Below, one piece after another: positions 37,404 through 46,510 of a stretch of 64,000 nt of DNA; position 1 is the first letter of the stretch; each line of letters starts with the position of its first letter. A program made the position numbers and the translations under genes. Location of the stretch: assembly GCF_030036535.1 (NCBI RefSeq), contig NZ_CP080387.1, forward strand, positions 2,929,046-2,993,045, in the 5' to 3' direction. The notes beneath the pieces were generated by a model. That model did not search any database. It was not told the origin of the DNA and saw only the letters and a list, made by a program, of their open reading frames with translations. Source of the DNA: Agrobacterium cucumeris. Lineage in GTDB: Bacteria > Pseudomonadota > Alphaproteobacteria > Rhizobiales > Rhizobiaceae.

Positions 37404-37691
37404 TCAAATTCCTTCGACGATCAGCATCTCCGCATCAGCGACTTCCTGACGGATTTTGGCCGCGGCCTGATATTCCGGCGAATTATAACAGTCGATGGCA
37501 TGTTGTACGGAGGGGAACTCGATGACGACGTTACGTCCGCGTGCTTTGCCTTCCAGTTCGGTCAATGCGCCGCCACGGGCCAGAAAATTGGCGCCGAACC
37601 GCTCGAAGGCGGGCTTCGCTGTCGTGACATAGTCCTTGTAACGCTGATTGTCGCGCACATCGACGCGGGCGATCCAATATCCCTTTGCCAT
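37404..37691 (-). CDS. DUF1330 protein
   Basis: A 95-residue small alpha/beta-barrel (ferredoxin-like) protein. It begins AKGYWIARVDVRDNQRYKDY and continues with NVVIEFPSVQHAIDCYNSPEYQ, the usual DUF1330 pattern. Function is unknown; family members dimerise. It lies 17 bases downstream of the pyrF stop on the same strand and is probably cotranscribed. Confidence 0.9.
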   Translation of the reverse strand: MAKGYWIARVDVRDNQRYKDYVTTAKPAFERFGANFLARGGALTELEGKARGRNVVIEFPSVQHAIDCYNSPEYQAAAKIRQEVADAEMLIVEGI

Positions 37692-37708
37692 TTCATCTCC
37701 TCCTGTCG

Positions 37709-38416
37709 TTACTGATTGGCCGGAAAGCTGGCGCGCAGCATGTCATCAAGAATGGCGCGGGCTGCCGCCTTCGGGTCTTCCGCCCTGACGATTGGACGGG
37801 CGACGACCAGATGGCTGGAGCCGGCCTTGATGGCGTCGTAAGGCGTCATCACCCGCTTCTGATCGCCGAGATCCGCACCGGCCGGGCGAATGCCGGGGGT
37901 GACGACGGCAAGATCAGGGCCGAGAATTTCGCGCACTGCGGTCGATTCCTCGGCCGAACAGACGATGCCGCCCATACCAGCCTCGCGTGCCTGTTGCGCC
38001 CGGCGCAGCACCAGCGAACGGGCATCCGAGGCGTAACCGGCTTCCGCCAGATCGCTGTCGTCCATCGAGGTCAGCACGGTGACGCCGAGCAGGCAGAGGC
38101 CAGAGCCTTCGGCCGCCTTGACCGCGGCGCGCATGGCTTTCGGATAGGCGTGCAGGGTCAGCATCGACATGCCCATGCGGGCGATGTTTTCGACACCGGA
38201 GGCAACGGTATTGTCGATATCGAGCAGCTTCATGTCGAGAAAGACCTTCTTGCCGCTCTGAACAAGGTCACGCGCAAATTCGAGACCGCCTGCGAATATC
38301 AGCTGATAACCGATTTTGTAGAACAGAACCTCGTCGCCGATCTTCGACACGATGTCTTCGGCCTGCTGCACAGTCGGAACATCCAGCCCGACGATGAGTT
38401 TTTCGCGCGCGGTCAT
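37709..38416 (-). CDS. pyrF: Orotidine 5'-phosphate decarboxylase
   Basis: Makes UMP from OMP, the last step of de novo pyrimidine synthesis. The 235 residues form a TIM barrel with the catalytic Asp-Lys-x-Asp array in DMKLLDI (about 59-65, [12 protein letters not shown]) and the phosphate-binding loop VTPGIRPAG (about 175-183). The start at 38416 has AGGGAT upstream; earlier codons in the ORF overlap the neighbouring phosphatase gene and are not supported. Confidence 0.97.
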   Translation of the reverse strand: MTAREKLIVGLDVPTVQQAEDIVSKIGDEVLFYKIGYQLIFAGGLEFARDLVQSGKKVFLDMKLLDIDNTVASGVENIARMGMSMLTLHAYPKAMRAAVKAAEGSGLCLLGVTVLTSMDDSDLAEAGYASDARSLVLRRAQQAREAGMGGIVCSAEESTAVREILGPDLAVVTPGIRPAGADLGDQKRVMTPYDAIKAGSSHLVVARPIVRAEDPKAAARAILDDMLRASFPANQ

Positions 38417-38420
38417 TGTC

Positions 38421-39017
38421 TTATCCCTGCCATGTTTCCATTGCCGTCCAGTCGCATGTGGGGGACGCGGCTGCAAGTGAAAACTCGGCGATGGAAAAGC
38501 GGAAAAGATTGCCGCCGCCCGGTGGCTGGTCCTTAGCGCGGCTGATGCCGCGGCCTTCAATATGGCATTTTAACAGCGTGCCCACGCCGCCATGGCCGAC
38601 AAAGGCGATGGGCTGCTGTGGTTCGTGCCTGTCGAGAACAGCTTTGACGGCGCTGACGATCCGTGCCTGCGCGTCGATCGCCCTTTCCCAACCGTGAAAG
38701 CTCTCGTCAGGATGGGCGAAGAACCAGTCCGCCGCCTTTTCGAATTCCGGCGGCGGCAGGAAGCCGGTGGCGGACCGGTCGTTTTCATGCATTGCTTCGA
38801 TAATCTCTATCGTCGCACCGGAGGTTTCGGCGAGGATACGGGCGGTTTCGATCGCCTTGGTTTCGGCGCTGGAAACGATGCGACGCAATGACCGTGCCCA
38901 GGGGAGGTGGCTTGCCTCCCGCGCCCGCTCGGCACCCCTGTCCGAAAGCCCCCAATCGGGAACGGGAACCATCGGGTCGATCTTGACCTGGGGATGGGTG
39001 ATGTAAAGCGCGTGCAT
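38421..39017 (-). CDS. Histidine phosphatase-family protein with altered RHG motif
   Basis: A 198-residue protein of the phosphoglycerate mutase-like fold. The second catalytic His is in the expected context ([13 protein letters not shown], about 144-156) and the [11 protein letters not shown] segment fits the family. The N-terminal RHG, however, reads THP (LYITHPQVK, His at residue 8), so the first conserved Arg is missing. It may bind or act on phosphate esters differently, or be inactive. The start at 39017 has GAGGATC upstream. It lies four bases before pyrF. Confidence 0.85.
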   Translation of the reverse strand: MHALYITHPQVKIDPMVPVPDWGLSDRGAERAREASHLPWARSLRRIVSSAETKAIETARILAETSGATIEIIEAMHENDRSATGFLPPPEFEKAADWFFAHPDESFHGWERAIDAQARIVSAVKAVLDRHEPQQPIAFVGHGGVGTLLKCHIEGRGISRAKDQPPGGGNLFRFSIAEFSLAAASPTCDWTAMETWQG

Positions 39018-39112
39018 GAAACCGATCCTCAAAGGCAATGGAAGGGGCAAACCAACACCCTAACCATCCGTCACGACCGGGAAATGACGGTCTTAGCCAT
39101 TCTGCCGAATGG

Positions 39113-39706
39113 TCAGGCCCGCGTATAGGTCCACAATTGTGCCGGCGGAATATTGCGCACGATGAAATCGAAATGGCGGATGTGGTAAAGATGCGGCTGC
39201 GCGACGATCGGGGAAATCGGACCGTAGGATATCTGCACCACGGGGCGGCCATGCGGCACGCGCTTCAGCAATTCGTCAAGAAGCTTGATACGGGCGGCCA
39301 TTGGGAAATTCAGCATCGGCACGGCAGAAATGACGCTGTCGAACATCTGGTCCTTGTGTTCACCGAGCGTCGCATCGAGATCGAAAGCATCGCCATTGAC
39401 GAAATTGACGCCGGGGTAGCTCCGGAGCAGCTGATTGTAGAAATCGGTCGAATATTCGATGGCCGTCAGGCTTTCCGGCTTGATGCCGCGCGCCAGAATG
39501 GCCTTGGTGATGACACCCGTGCCCGGGCCGAGTTCGAGAACCGGCAGGCCGGAATGGGGATTGATGACACTCGCCATTTTTTTCGCCGTGATCGACGATG
39601 TCGGGACAATGGCGCCGACTTTTTTCGGCTGGCTGACCATGCCCTTGAAAAAGCGGATTTCTTCCTCAAATTTCTGCTCAAGGCGTTGCTTCAGGTTAAG
39701 TGCCAT
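39113..39706 (-). CDS. pmtA: Phospholipid N-methyltransferase, PmtA type
   Basis: Methylates phosphatidylethanolamine to phosphatidylcholine with S-adenosylmethionine, a membrane-associated enzyme important in Agrobacterium for phosphatidylcholine and virulence. The 197 residues start with a basic amphipathic helix (ALNLKQRLEQKFEEEIRFF), then the SAM motif LELGPGTGVITKAI (about 58-71) and SAVPMLNFP. This short form is characteristic of the rhizobial PmtA family. GAGGGG precedes the ATG at 39706; six upstream codons are not supported. Confidence 0.95.
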   Translation of the reverse strand: MALNLKQRLEQKFEEEIRFFKGMVSQPKKVGAIVPTSSITAKKMASVINPHSGLPVLELGPGTGVITKAILARGIKPESLTAIEYSTDFYNQLLRSYPGVNFVNGDAFDLDATLGEHKDQMFDSVISAVPMLNFPMAARIKLLDELLKRVPHGRPVVQISYGPISPIVAQPHLYHIRHFDFIVRNIPPAQLWTYTRA

Positions 39707-39836
39707 AATTCCCCTCGGATACATTTTTGGTCATTGTCAAAAAAACGGTTACGCACTGTTGATCTCATTTGGCGCAAAAACAAGGCAAAATGTCGTAACT
39801 GGAAAAATTCGCTTATCGCTTGAAACGAGCAGCAGC

Positions 39837-39880
39837 CAATCAAAAACGCCGGTGAAGCGATCCACCGGCGTTTTTGATTG
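39837..39880 (-). terminator. dnaN terminator with an 18-bp perfect stem
   Basis: Bases 39837-39854 are exactly complementary to 39863-39880 around an 8-base loop. The stem contains a T5 run in the second arm on both strands. It starts 22 bases after the dnaN stop and lies before pmtA on the same strand. Confidence 0.9.
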
Positions 39881-39901
39881 AATTGGCAAAAAAACAGCCG
39901 T

Positions 39902-41020
39902 TTAAACGCGCATCGGCATCAGAACATAGAGTGCATCATCGCCGGCGGTGTCGCGAACGAGCGTCGGTGATCCGGCATCTGCCAGCAGAAAAATCGCATC
40001 CTCGCCCGAAAGCTGCGACGTGATGTCGAGGAGATATTTGGCATTGAAGCCGATTTCCATCGAATCATTGTCGTAACCAACGGCTACTTCTTCGGTAGCA
40101 CTTCCCGAGTCGGGATTGTTGACGGTCAGCGTCAACTGGCCGTCAGTTAGCGCCAGCTTCACGGCGCGGCCGCGCTCGGACGAAATCGTCGAGACACGGT
40201 CCACAGCCCGCGCGAAGGTCTGGCAATCGACGCGCATTTCCTTGTCGTTGCCGGTCGGGATGACGCGCTGATAATCCGGGAAGGTGCCGTCGATAAGCTT
40301 CGAGGTCAAAACCACCGAGCCGATGGTCAGGCGGATTTTGGCGTCCGAGACTTCGGCGGTGACTTCCAGTTCCGGATTGTCCATCAGCTTCTGCAACTCG
40401 CCGACGGTCTTGCGCGGAATGATGATGCCCGGCATGCCTTCGGAACCGGAAGGAGCATCCACATCGGCGCGCGCCAGACGGTGACCGTCCGTCGCGACAG
40501 CGCGCAGCTTCAGGTCGCCGCCGCTTTCGATGGTGTGGAAGAAGATGCCGTTCAGGTAATAACGCGTCTCTTCGGTCGAAATCGCAAATTGCGTGCGGTC
40601 GATCAGCATCTTCAGATCGGTCGCCTTGAGCTTGAAAGTGTGGCTGAAGGTACCGGCTGTCAGGTCAGGGAAATCGGTTTCCGGCAGGCATTGCAGCGAA
40701 AATTTCGAACGGCCGGAGGCAACCGTCATGGTGGAGCCATCAGGGTTGGTGGCCAGAAGCACCTCGGAACCGTCAGGCAGCTTGCGCACGATTTCATAAA
40801 GCAGGTGCGCCGGCACGGTGGTGGCGCCCGCCTGTTCCACCATGGCCGGTGTTGCTTCGGTGATTTCGAGGTCGAGGTCGGTCGCCTTCATGTCCAGATT
40901 GGCGCCGGATGCGCGAAGCAGGACGTTGGACAGGATCGGGATCGTGTTACGACGCTCGACAACCCTGTGCACATGGTTCAGCGATTTAAGAAGGTTCGAC
41001 CGCTCAAGAGTAATACGCAT
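39902..41020 (-). CDS. dnaN: DNA polymerase III sliding clamp (beta subunit)
   Basis: Ring-forming processivity clamp of the replicase. The 372 residues fit the three-domain clamp: start MRITLERSNLLKSLNHVHRVVERR, middle SKLIDGTFPDYQRVIPTGND (about 243-262), end DDALYVLMPMRV, the usual C-terminus. The ATG at 41020 is the family start; 23 upstream codons are not supported. It is not adjacent to dnaA, whose probable start is 23 kb away. Confidence 0.98.
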   Translation of the reverse strand: MRITLERSNLLKSLNHVHRVVERRNTIPILSNVLLRASGANLDMKATDLDLEITEATPAMVEQAGATTVPAHLLYEIVRKLPDGSEVLLATNPDGSTMTVASGRSKFSLQCLPETDFPDLTAGTFSHTFKLKATDLKMLIDRTQFAISTEETRYYLNGIFFHTIESGGDLKLRAVATDGHRLARADVDAPSGSEGMPGIIIPRKTVGELQKLMDNPELEVTAEVSDAKIRLTIGSVVLTSKLIDGTFPDYQRVIPTGNDKEMRVDCQTFARAVDRVSTISSERGRAVKLALTDGQLTLTVNNPDSGSATEEVAVGYDNDSMEIGFNAKYLLDITSQLSGEDAIFLLADAGSPTLVRDTAGDDALYVLMPMRV

Positions 41021-41288
41021 GGACGCTACCGCTTTCAACCGTTGCGAACCGGCCACCGCCGGATCGGCAAGAAGAGTCTTGACCGGCAAAAAAGCCGGAT
41101 AATGTGGACGGGCAAAATGGCAGAGTTATTGCAGAAAATGCAAGAGCCGAGTGCGTCTGCCTCGGCTCATTTTGCTGCTATACAGCATGATCCACAGGAT
41201 GGAGCCGTCCATGGACCTTGTTCGCCGGTTTTCTATTGCCCATAAAGGAGGGAAAACCGGAGCGACCGGCCGGCAATAATCGGCCAGA

Positions 41289-42230
41289 ATGATTGGAAGC
41301 CGTGTGACGGAAGAACTATCGAACAGCGATGCCAGACAGGCAACAAGGGAATTCAGGATCGGGACGGCCACCATTCCGGCACGACCGCTGGAGCCGGCGC
41401 TTTATCTCGTGGCCACCCCCATCGGCAATCTCGGCGATATTACCATCCGCGCGCTGGAGACGCTGGCCTCTGCCGATGTTCTCGCCTGCGAGGATACCCG
41501 CGTCACCCGTATCCTGCTTGAACGCTACGGCATTCGCACACGTCCGCTCGCCTACCACGAGCACAATGCGAACGAAGCGGGGCCGAAGCTCATCGCCGCC
41601 CTGGAAGCCGGAAAATCCGTGGCACTGGTATCGGATGCCGGAACGCCGCTCGTTTCCGATCCCGGTTATCGTCTTGGTCAGCTGGCACTGGAAGCGGGCC
41701 ATCGCGTCGTGCCGGTGCCGGGCGCATCTGCGCCGCTCGCCGCCCTTGTCGGATCGGGCATGCCGAGCGATGCCTTTCTGTTTGCGGGTTTCCTGCCGGT
41801 GAAGGATCGCGGCAAGCGCGATCGGTTTGCCGAACTTGCGAAAATCCCCGCTACCTTGATCTTTTTTGAATCGCCGCGCCGCATCGGCACCACCGTCAAG
41901 GTGGCGTCGGAAGTGCTTGGCCGCGACCGGCGCGCCGTGGTGTGTCGCGAACTGACCAAGACTTTCGAGGAATTCCGGCGCGGCACGCTGAGTGAGCTTG
42001 CCGATTATTATGACGAGGATCGTGTGGTGAAGGGCGAGATCGTACTTCTGATCGAGCCGCCCTCCTATGACGAAATTCCCGATATCGAGGATGTCGAAAA
42101 GCTCCTTAAGGATCTGGTCGCGACCATGCCTGCCGCCAAGGCCGCGGGCGAGGCATCGAAACTGACCGGCCTGCCACGCAAGGAGCTTTATCAACGGCTG
42201 CTGGATATGAAGGACAGGGATGGCGGCTGA
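41289..42230 (+). CDS. rsmI: 16S rRNA (cytidine-1402-2'-O) methyltransferase
   Basis: SAM-dependent tetrapyrrole-methylase-fold enzyme that 2'-O-methylates C1402 in 16S rRNA. The signature [19 protein letters not shown] (about 39-57) and [18 protein letters not shown] (about 113-130) are present, with FFESPRRI further on. The 313-residue length includes a rhizobial N-terminal extension. It is divergent from dnaN and overlaps yraN by 11 bases. Confidence 0.97.
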   Translation: MIGSRVTEELSNSDARQATREFRIGTATIPARPLEPALYLVATPIGNLGDITIRALETLASADVLACEDTRVTRILLERYGIRTRPLAYHEHNANEAGPKLIAALEAGKSVALVSDAGTPLVSDPGYRLGQLALEAGHRVVPVPGASAPLAALVGSGMPSDAFLFAGFLPVKDRGKRDRFAELAKIPATLIFFESPRRIGTTVKVASEVLGRDRRAVVCRELTKTFEEFRRGTLSELADYYDEDRVVKGEIVLLIEPPSYDEIPDIEDVEKLLKDLVATMPAAKAAGEASKLTGLPRKELYQRLLDMKDRDGG

Positions 42231-42588
42231 CGCGCAAAGGAACAGAAGACGCAAGGCCGAGCGGCGCGGCCACACGGCGGAATATTGGGCCGCACTCTAT
42301 CTGCTGGTGAAGGGATATCGCATCCTCGCCATTCGTTATCGTACCCGGCTGGGGGAAATCGACCTCATCGCCCGCAAGCGGGATGTCGTTGCCATCATCG
42401 AGGTCAAGGCGCGATCTTCCGGGCTGGGGGCTGTCGATGCGGTCGGCTTCAATTCGCAGCAGCGCATCCGGGCCGCCGCCGATCTCTGGCTCTCCCGTCG
42501 CGGGGATGCTGGGCGGTTTTCGCTGCGCTTCGATATCGTCGCCATCCTGCCGCGACGCCTGCCGCAGCATTTCATCGACGCGTTCTGA
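42220..42588 (+). CDS. yraN: YraN-family (UPF0102) nuclease-fold protein
   Basis: A 122-residue protein with a restriction-endonuclease-like core: [14 protein letters not shown], then [26 protein letters not shown], containing the E-x(n)-D-x(n)-ExK nuclease pattern (about 46-70). Role unknown; its conserved place after rsmI suggests rRNA- or DNA-linked work. The ATG lies in the end of rsmI with an AGGACAGGG ribosome site. Confidence 0.93.
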   Translation: MAADAQRNRRRKAERRGHTAEYWAALYLLVKGYRILAIRYRTRLGEIDLIARKRDVVAIIEVKARSSGLGAVDAVGFNSQQRIRAAADLWLSRRGDAGRFSLRFDIVAILPRRLPQHFIDAF

Positions 42589-42602
42589 GGGGAGGGAAGG
42601 CA

Positions 42603-43163
42603 ATGTCCACCGAGCGGGAAAAAATGGCCGCGGGCGAATGGTACAGCTGCATGGATGCCGAGCTGGATGGGCTGCGCTGGCGCGCCCGCCGGGCCGTTCA
42701 CCAGCACAACACCGTGCTGCCGGATGAGCGGGGAGCCATGGCGCCTCTGCTGCACGCCCTCTTCGCCTCTGTCGCGGAAGGCGCATTTATCGAAGCCCCG
42801 TTTCATTGCGCTTATGGCTTCAACATCACGCTGGGCAGGAATGTCTATCTTAACACCAGCTGCGTCATTCTCGATTCCGCCAGGGTGGTGATCGGCGATG
42901 GGGCAATGCTCGGCCCCGCCGTGCAGATCTATTGTGCTGAACACCATCTGGACCCGGTTCCGCGCGCGCAAGGCGTTGAAATCGCAAAGCCGGTGACAAT
43001 CGGCCGTGATGTCTGGATCGGCGGCGGCGCAATCCTGTTGGCCGGCGTAACCATTGGTGATGGGGCGATTGTCGGTGCTGGTTCGGTGGTGACGCGGGAT
43101 GTGCCGCCAGGCGCGACGGTGGTGGGAAATCCGGCCCGTCCGATAAAGCGCAAGGACGCCTGA
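42603..43163 (+). CDS. Sugar O-acetyltransferase (maltose/NodL type)
   Basis: A 186-residue hexapeptide-repeat acetyltransferase. It has the MAA/NodL N-terminal helix ([19 protein letters not shown]), then left-handed beta-helix repeats ([20 protein letters not shown] ... [15 protein letters not shown]) and the VGNPARPIK ending. The catalytic His is in AEHHLDP (about 120). Substrate may be a sugar or an oligosaccharide. It is 14 bases after yraN, probably in one operon. Confidence 0.92.
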   Translation: MSTEREKMAAGEWYSCMDAELDGLRWRARRAVHQHNTVLPDERGAMAPLLHALFASVAEGAFIEAPFHCAYGFNITLGRNVYLNTSCVILDSARVVIGDGAMLGPAVQIYCAEHHLDPVPRAQGVEIAKPVTIGRDVWIGGGAILLAGVTIGDGAIVGAGSVVTRDVPPGATVVGNPARPIKRKDA

Positions 43164-43213
43164 GACATCCATTTTTGAAAGAACGGAGTTCATTAACAGG
43201 CGCCGTAACAAAT

Positions 43214-43231
43214 CTGACATGAAACTGTTAA
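43214..43231 (+). promoter_or_regulatory. Pho box upstream of ugpB
   Basis: CTGACAT (43214-43220), spacer GAAA, CTGTTAA (43225-43231): two 11-base-phased direct repeats like the PhoB consensus CTGTCAT-N4-CTGTCAT. Located 65 bases before the ugpB start. PhoB activation under phosphate limitation is inferred and fits the known role of ugp. Confidence 0.75.
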
Positions 43232-43295
43232 AGAGGCGTCATGGAACCCCTCTATTCGCATCCTCATCCCAATAAATGGTGGAGAGGATTTAGTA

Positions 43296-44594
43296 ATGTT
43301 GAAGAAGATTTCCATGGCCGCAGTGGCGGTCAGCATTTCGGCAACGTCTTCCATGGCTGCGACCAACATCACCTGGTGGCACGGTATGGGCGGCCGTAAC
43401 GGCGAAGTCATCAACGAAGTTTCCCAGAAGTTCAACGAAGCCCAGAAGGAATGCGCTCTGACGCCGGTTTCCAAGGGTTCTTACGAAGAAGCCCTGGCCA
43501 GCGGCATCGCTGCCTTCCGTTCCGGCGAACAGCCGAACATCCTCCAGGTTTTCGATGCCGGCGCTGCCACCATCATCAACGCCAAGGGCGCGGTCATTCC
43601 TGCGGAAGACCTCATCAACAAGGCCGGTTACAAGTTCGACCGCGAAGCCTTTATCAACGGCGTGCGTTATTTCTACGCTGCAGCTGACGGCAAGTTCGTC
43701 GGCATGCCGTTCAACTCCTCCGCTCCGATCATGTATGTCAACGACGAAGCCCTGAAAAAGGCCGGCGTCGAAGCACCGAAGACCTGGGAAGAGTTCGAGC
43801 AGGTTGCGCCGAAGCTGAAAGAAGCCGGTTACATCCCGCTCGTCCAGTCGCAGCTGACCTGGCAGTTCACGGAGAACTTCTTCTCCCGCAACAACATCCA
43901 GTTCGCCACCAACAATAACGGCTACGACAGCGTCACCGACACCAAGCTGAAGCTTACCGACCCGAACCTCGTCATGATGTTCGACAAGCTGAAGGACTGG
44001 AAGGACAAGGGCCTGTTCGCCTATTACGGCGCCGGCTGGAACGACAACCAGAAGCCGTTTGAAGAAGGCAAGGTTGCTTTCTGGATCGGTTCTTCCGGTT
44101 CGTTCGGTGGCCTGCAGAAGACGGCAACCATGCCGTTCTCGGCAACCTTCCTCCCCTACTGGGGCTCCATCAAGGGCGCTGGCACCAACTCCTTCATCGG
44201 CGGCGCTGCCCTCTTCGCAATGTCCGGCAAGTCCGAAGCCGAAAACAAGTGCGTGGCTGACTTCTTCCAGTTCCTGACCTCGCCGGAAATCCAGGTCTTC
44301 TACCACAAGGCAACCGGTTACGTCGCCATCACCAAGGCGGCTTACGAGAAGGCCAAGGCTGAAGGCTTCTACAAGGAAAAGCCGGTCGCCGAAGTCGGCA
44401 TCCAGCAGCTGTCGCTGCCGGGCGGCGAATGGTCCAAGGGTTATCGCCTCGGCTTCTACCCGCAGATCCGCGCCGTCATGGAACGCGAATATAACCGCAT
44501 CTTCTCCGGCGAAGTCACGCCGAAGGACGCCTTCGACATCATCGAGAAGGAAGGCAACGACCTTCTGGCCCGTTTCGCCAAGACGGCCGGCTGA
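43296..44594 (+). CDS. ugpB: sn-Glycerol-3-phosphate ABC transporter, substrate-binding protein
   Basis: Periplasmic binding protein (432 residues) for glycerol-3-phosphate and its diesters. Signal peptide at about 1-21 (ending SSMAA), then ITWWHGMGGRNGEVINEV typical of UgpB, with SGEQPNILQVFDAGAATI and a SSGSFGG ligand-loop. It starts the ugpBAEC operon and is preceded by a Pho box; a strong stem-loop after its stop probably stabilises this part of the message. GGAGAGG precedes the ATG. Confidence 0.95.
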   Translation: MLKKISMAAVAVSISATSSMAATNITWWHGMGGRNGEVINEVSQKFNEAQKECALTPVSKGSYEEALASGIAAFRSGEQPNILQVFDAGAATIINAKGAVIPAEDLINKAGYKFDREAFINGVRYFYAAADGKFVGMPFNSSAPIMYVNDEALKKAGVEAPKTWEEFEQVAPKLKEAGYIPLVQSQLTWQFTENFFSRNNIQFATNNNGYDSVTDTKLKLTDPNLVMMFDKLKDWKDKGLFAYYGAGWNDNQKPFEEGKVAFWIGSSGSFGGLQKTATMPFSATFLPYWGSIKGAGTNSFIGGAALFAMSGKSEAENKCVADFFQFLTSPEIQVFYHKATGYVAITKAAYEKAKAEGFYKEKPVAEVGIQQLSLPGGEWSKGYRLGFYPQIRAVMEREYNRIFSGEVTPKDAFDIIEKEGNDLLARFAKTAG

Positions 44595-44623
44595 TCGATC
44601 TTTTCGAAACCAATGATCGTTGT

Positions 44624-44654
44624 CGAGCCTCCTTTCCGACGGAAGGGAGGCTCG
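44624..44654 (+). other. Stable stem-loop in the ugpB-ugpA gap
   Basis: A 14-bp stem (including one U-G pair) with a three-base GAC loop: CGAGCCTCC...GGAGGCTCG (44624-44654). It lies between a highly needed binding protein and the permease and has no T-run, the usual pattern of a 3'-end mRNA-stabilising element. Confidence 0.75.
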
Positions 44655-44677
44655 CTTCTGGATAAGGAGGCGCAAGC

Positions 44678-45646
44678 GTGGCCTATACATCGTCTCAACC
44701 GCGCCGGTTTTTATCCGGCTGGTCCGCAAAGGCTGGAAAACCCGCCAAGCCCGCTGAAGCCGGCATGAAGCGCGTACAGTTCTCCTCGTCCTTCGTACCC
44801 TATCTGTTTCTGGCGCCGCAGCTCGCGGTGATTTTCATCTTTTTCTACTGGCCGTCCGCTCAGGCCATTCAGTCCTCGTTTTATCTCGAAGACCCTTTCG
44901 GGTTCGGGGCTTCATTCGTGGGCTTCGCCAATTATTCGGACGCGATATTCAATCCGGAATATCTCAACATTGCCAAGTTCACGGTCGTTTTCACTGTTCT
45001 GGTGACCTTCTTTTCACTGGCGCTCGGCCTTTTACTGGCCGTCAAGGCGGATGCGGTCATTCGCGGCAGTTCGACCTACAAGACATTGCTGATCTCCGTT
45101 TATGCCATCGCGCCGCCAGTCGCGGGCCTCATCGGCATGATGTTTTTCGACCAGCATATCGGCCCCTTCGTCAAGATGGCGGCGTTTTTCGGCTGGGACA
45201 TGAAGGTTGGCCTCAATTACTTCGACACGGCCTTTGCCATGGTCGTCGTCGCCGTGTGGAAGCAGATCCCCTATAATTTCATCTTCTTCCTGTCTGGCCT
45301 GCAAGGCGTGTCCGTCGCTGTACGTGAGGCCGCCGCCATTGATTGCCGCTCTGGCTTTCGCCGGTTCTGGACGGTCATCATGCCGCTTCTGGCGCCCACC
45401 GCCTTCTTCCTGCTGATCATCAACATCACCTATTCCCTGTTCGATACGTTCGGCGTCATCGACGTAATGGTGAAGGACAAGGCGGCCAATAACCCGATCA
45501 CGCTGGTCTACAAGGTGTTTCTCGACGGTTTCCGCGGCAATGACATCGGCGGTTCTTCTGCCCAGTCCGTCATTCTGATGCTGGTCGTCTTCGTCCTCAC
45601 CATCATCCAGTTCCGCTTCATCGAGAAGCGCATCCATTACAATTGA
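44678..45646 (+). CDS. ugpA: Glycerol-3-phosphate ABC transporter permease
   Basis: Inner-membrane permease, 322 residues, six membrane segments starting near residue 40. Start is a GTG with a strong AAGGAGG site seven bases upstream; the ATG at 44765 (residue 30) is the usual UgpA start but has no ribosome site, so an N-terminal cytosolic extension (SSQPRRFLSGWSAKAG) is likely. The EAA loop reads REAAAIDCRSGFRRFWTVIMP, with Cys-Arg-Ser where Gly-Ala is typical. Confidence 0.94.
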   Translation: MAYTSSQPRRFLSGWSAKAGKPAKPAEAGMKRVQFSSSFVPYLFLAPQLAVIFIFFYWPSAQAIQSSFYLEDPFGFGASFVGFANYSDAIFNPEYLNIAKFTVVFTVLVTFFSLALGLLLAVKADAVIRGSSTYKTLLISVYAIAPPVAGLIGMMFFDQHIGPFVKMAAFFGWDMKVGLNYFDTAFAMVVVAVWKQIPYNFIFFLSGLQGVSVAVREAAAIDCRSGFRRFWTVIMPLLAPTAFFLLIINITYSLFDTFGVIDVMVKDKAANNPITLVYKVFLDGFRGNDIGGSSAQSVILMLVVFVLTIIQFRFIEKRIHYN

Positions 45647-45657
45647 GGGAAAAGACG

Positions 45658-46500
45658 ATGTACAAGACAAAACCCCTCGACCATCTGGTGCTGATAGCAG
45701 GCGCGCTGTTCCTGATATTGCCTGTTGTCGTGGCTTTCATGACATCCACGCATACGGCGGCGGAAATCCATCGCAGCGGCCTGGCGATCATTCCGGGCGA
45801 CAATTTCGTCGAAACCTATGAAAAGGTCCTGACCCAGAAGGGCGGCTTCACCGGGCAGATTACCGGCCTCAACATGGTGCTCAATTCGCTGATCCTCGGC
45901 ATTGGTTTTGCCGTTGGCAAGATCGTGCTGTCGATGACGGCGGCCTATGCGATCGTCTATTTCCGCTTCCGCTTTGCCACACTCGCCTTCTGGATCATTT
46001 TTACGACGCTGCTCCTGCCGCTTGAGGTGCGCATCATGCCGTCCTACGAGGTGATGAGCAAACTTGGCCTGTTGAACTCCTATACCGGCTTGATCGTGCC
46101 GCTTCTGGCGTCTGCAACTGGCACCTTCTATTTTCGGCAGTTCTTCAAATCCATTCCGGAAGAATTGCTGGAGGCCGCCCGTATCGACGGGGCAGGGCCG
46201 TTCAAATTCTTCATCGATGTCATCATCCCCCTTTCGCGCACCATGATGGCGGCGATCTTCATCATCATGTTCGTTTATGGCTGGAACCAGTATCTCTGGC
46301 CGATGCTGATGACGACGGATGAGAGTTTCTTCACCCTGATGCGCGGCATCAAGTCGATCCTGCAGGTCTGGGTTGGTTCGCAAATTCCCGATTACAACGA
46401 AGCTTTCGCGCTCGCCGTTCTGGCCATGCTGCCGCCGGTGCTGATCGTCATCGTATTCCAGCGCTGGTTCATCAAGGGCCTCACCGAGAGCGATAAATAA
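45658..46500 (+). CDS. ugpE: Glycerol-3-phosphate ABC transporter permease
   Basis: Second permease (280 residues) with six membrane segments and a canonical EAA loop ([22 protein letters not shown], about 174-195). The ATG at 45658 follows GAGGGA; a TTG five codons upstream is less likely. Starts 11 bases after ugpA. Confidence 0.95.
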   Translation: MYKTKPLDHLVLIAGALFLILPVVVAFMTSTHTAAEIHRSGLAIIPGDNFVETYEKVLTQKGGFTGQITGLNMVLNSLILGIGFAVGKIVLSMTAAYAIVYFRFRFATLAFWIIFTTLLLPLEVRIMPSYEVMSKLGLLNSYTGLIVPLLASATGTFYFRQFFKSIPEELLEAARIDGAGPFKFFIDVIIPLSRTMMAAIFIIMFVYGWNQYLWPMLMTTDESFFTLMRGIKSILQVWVGSQIPDYNEAFALAVLAMLPPVLIVIVFQRWFIKGLTESDK

Positions 46501-46510
46501 GGAGACCGAA

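Noticed and set aside
43290..44729. Long minus-strand ORF opposite ugpB
   Set aside because: ugpB is certain, with signal peptide, ribosome site and operon context.
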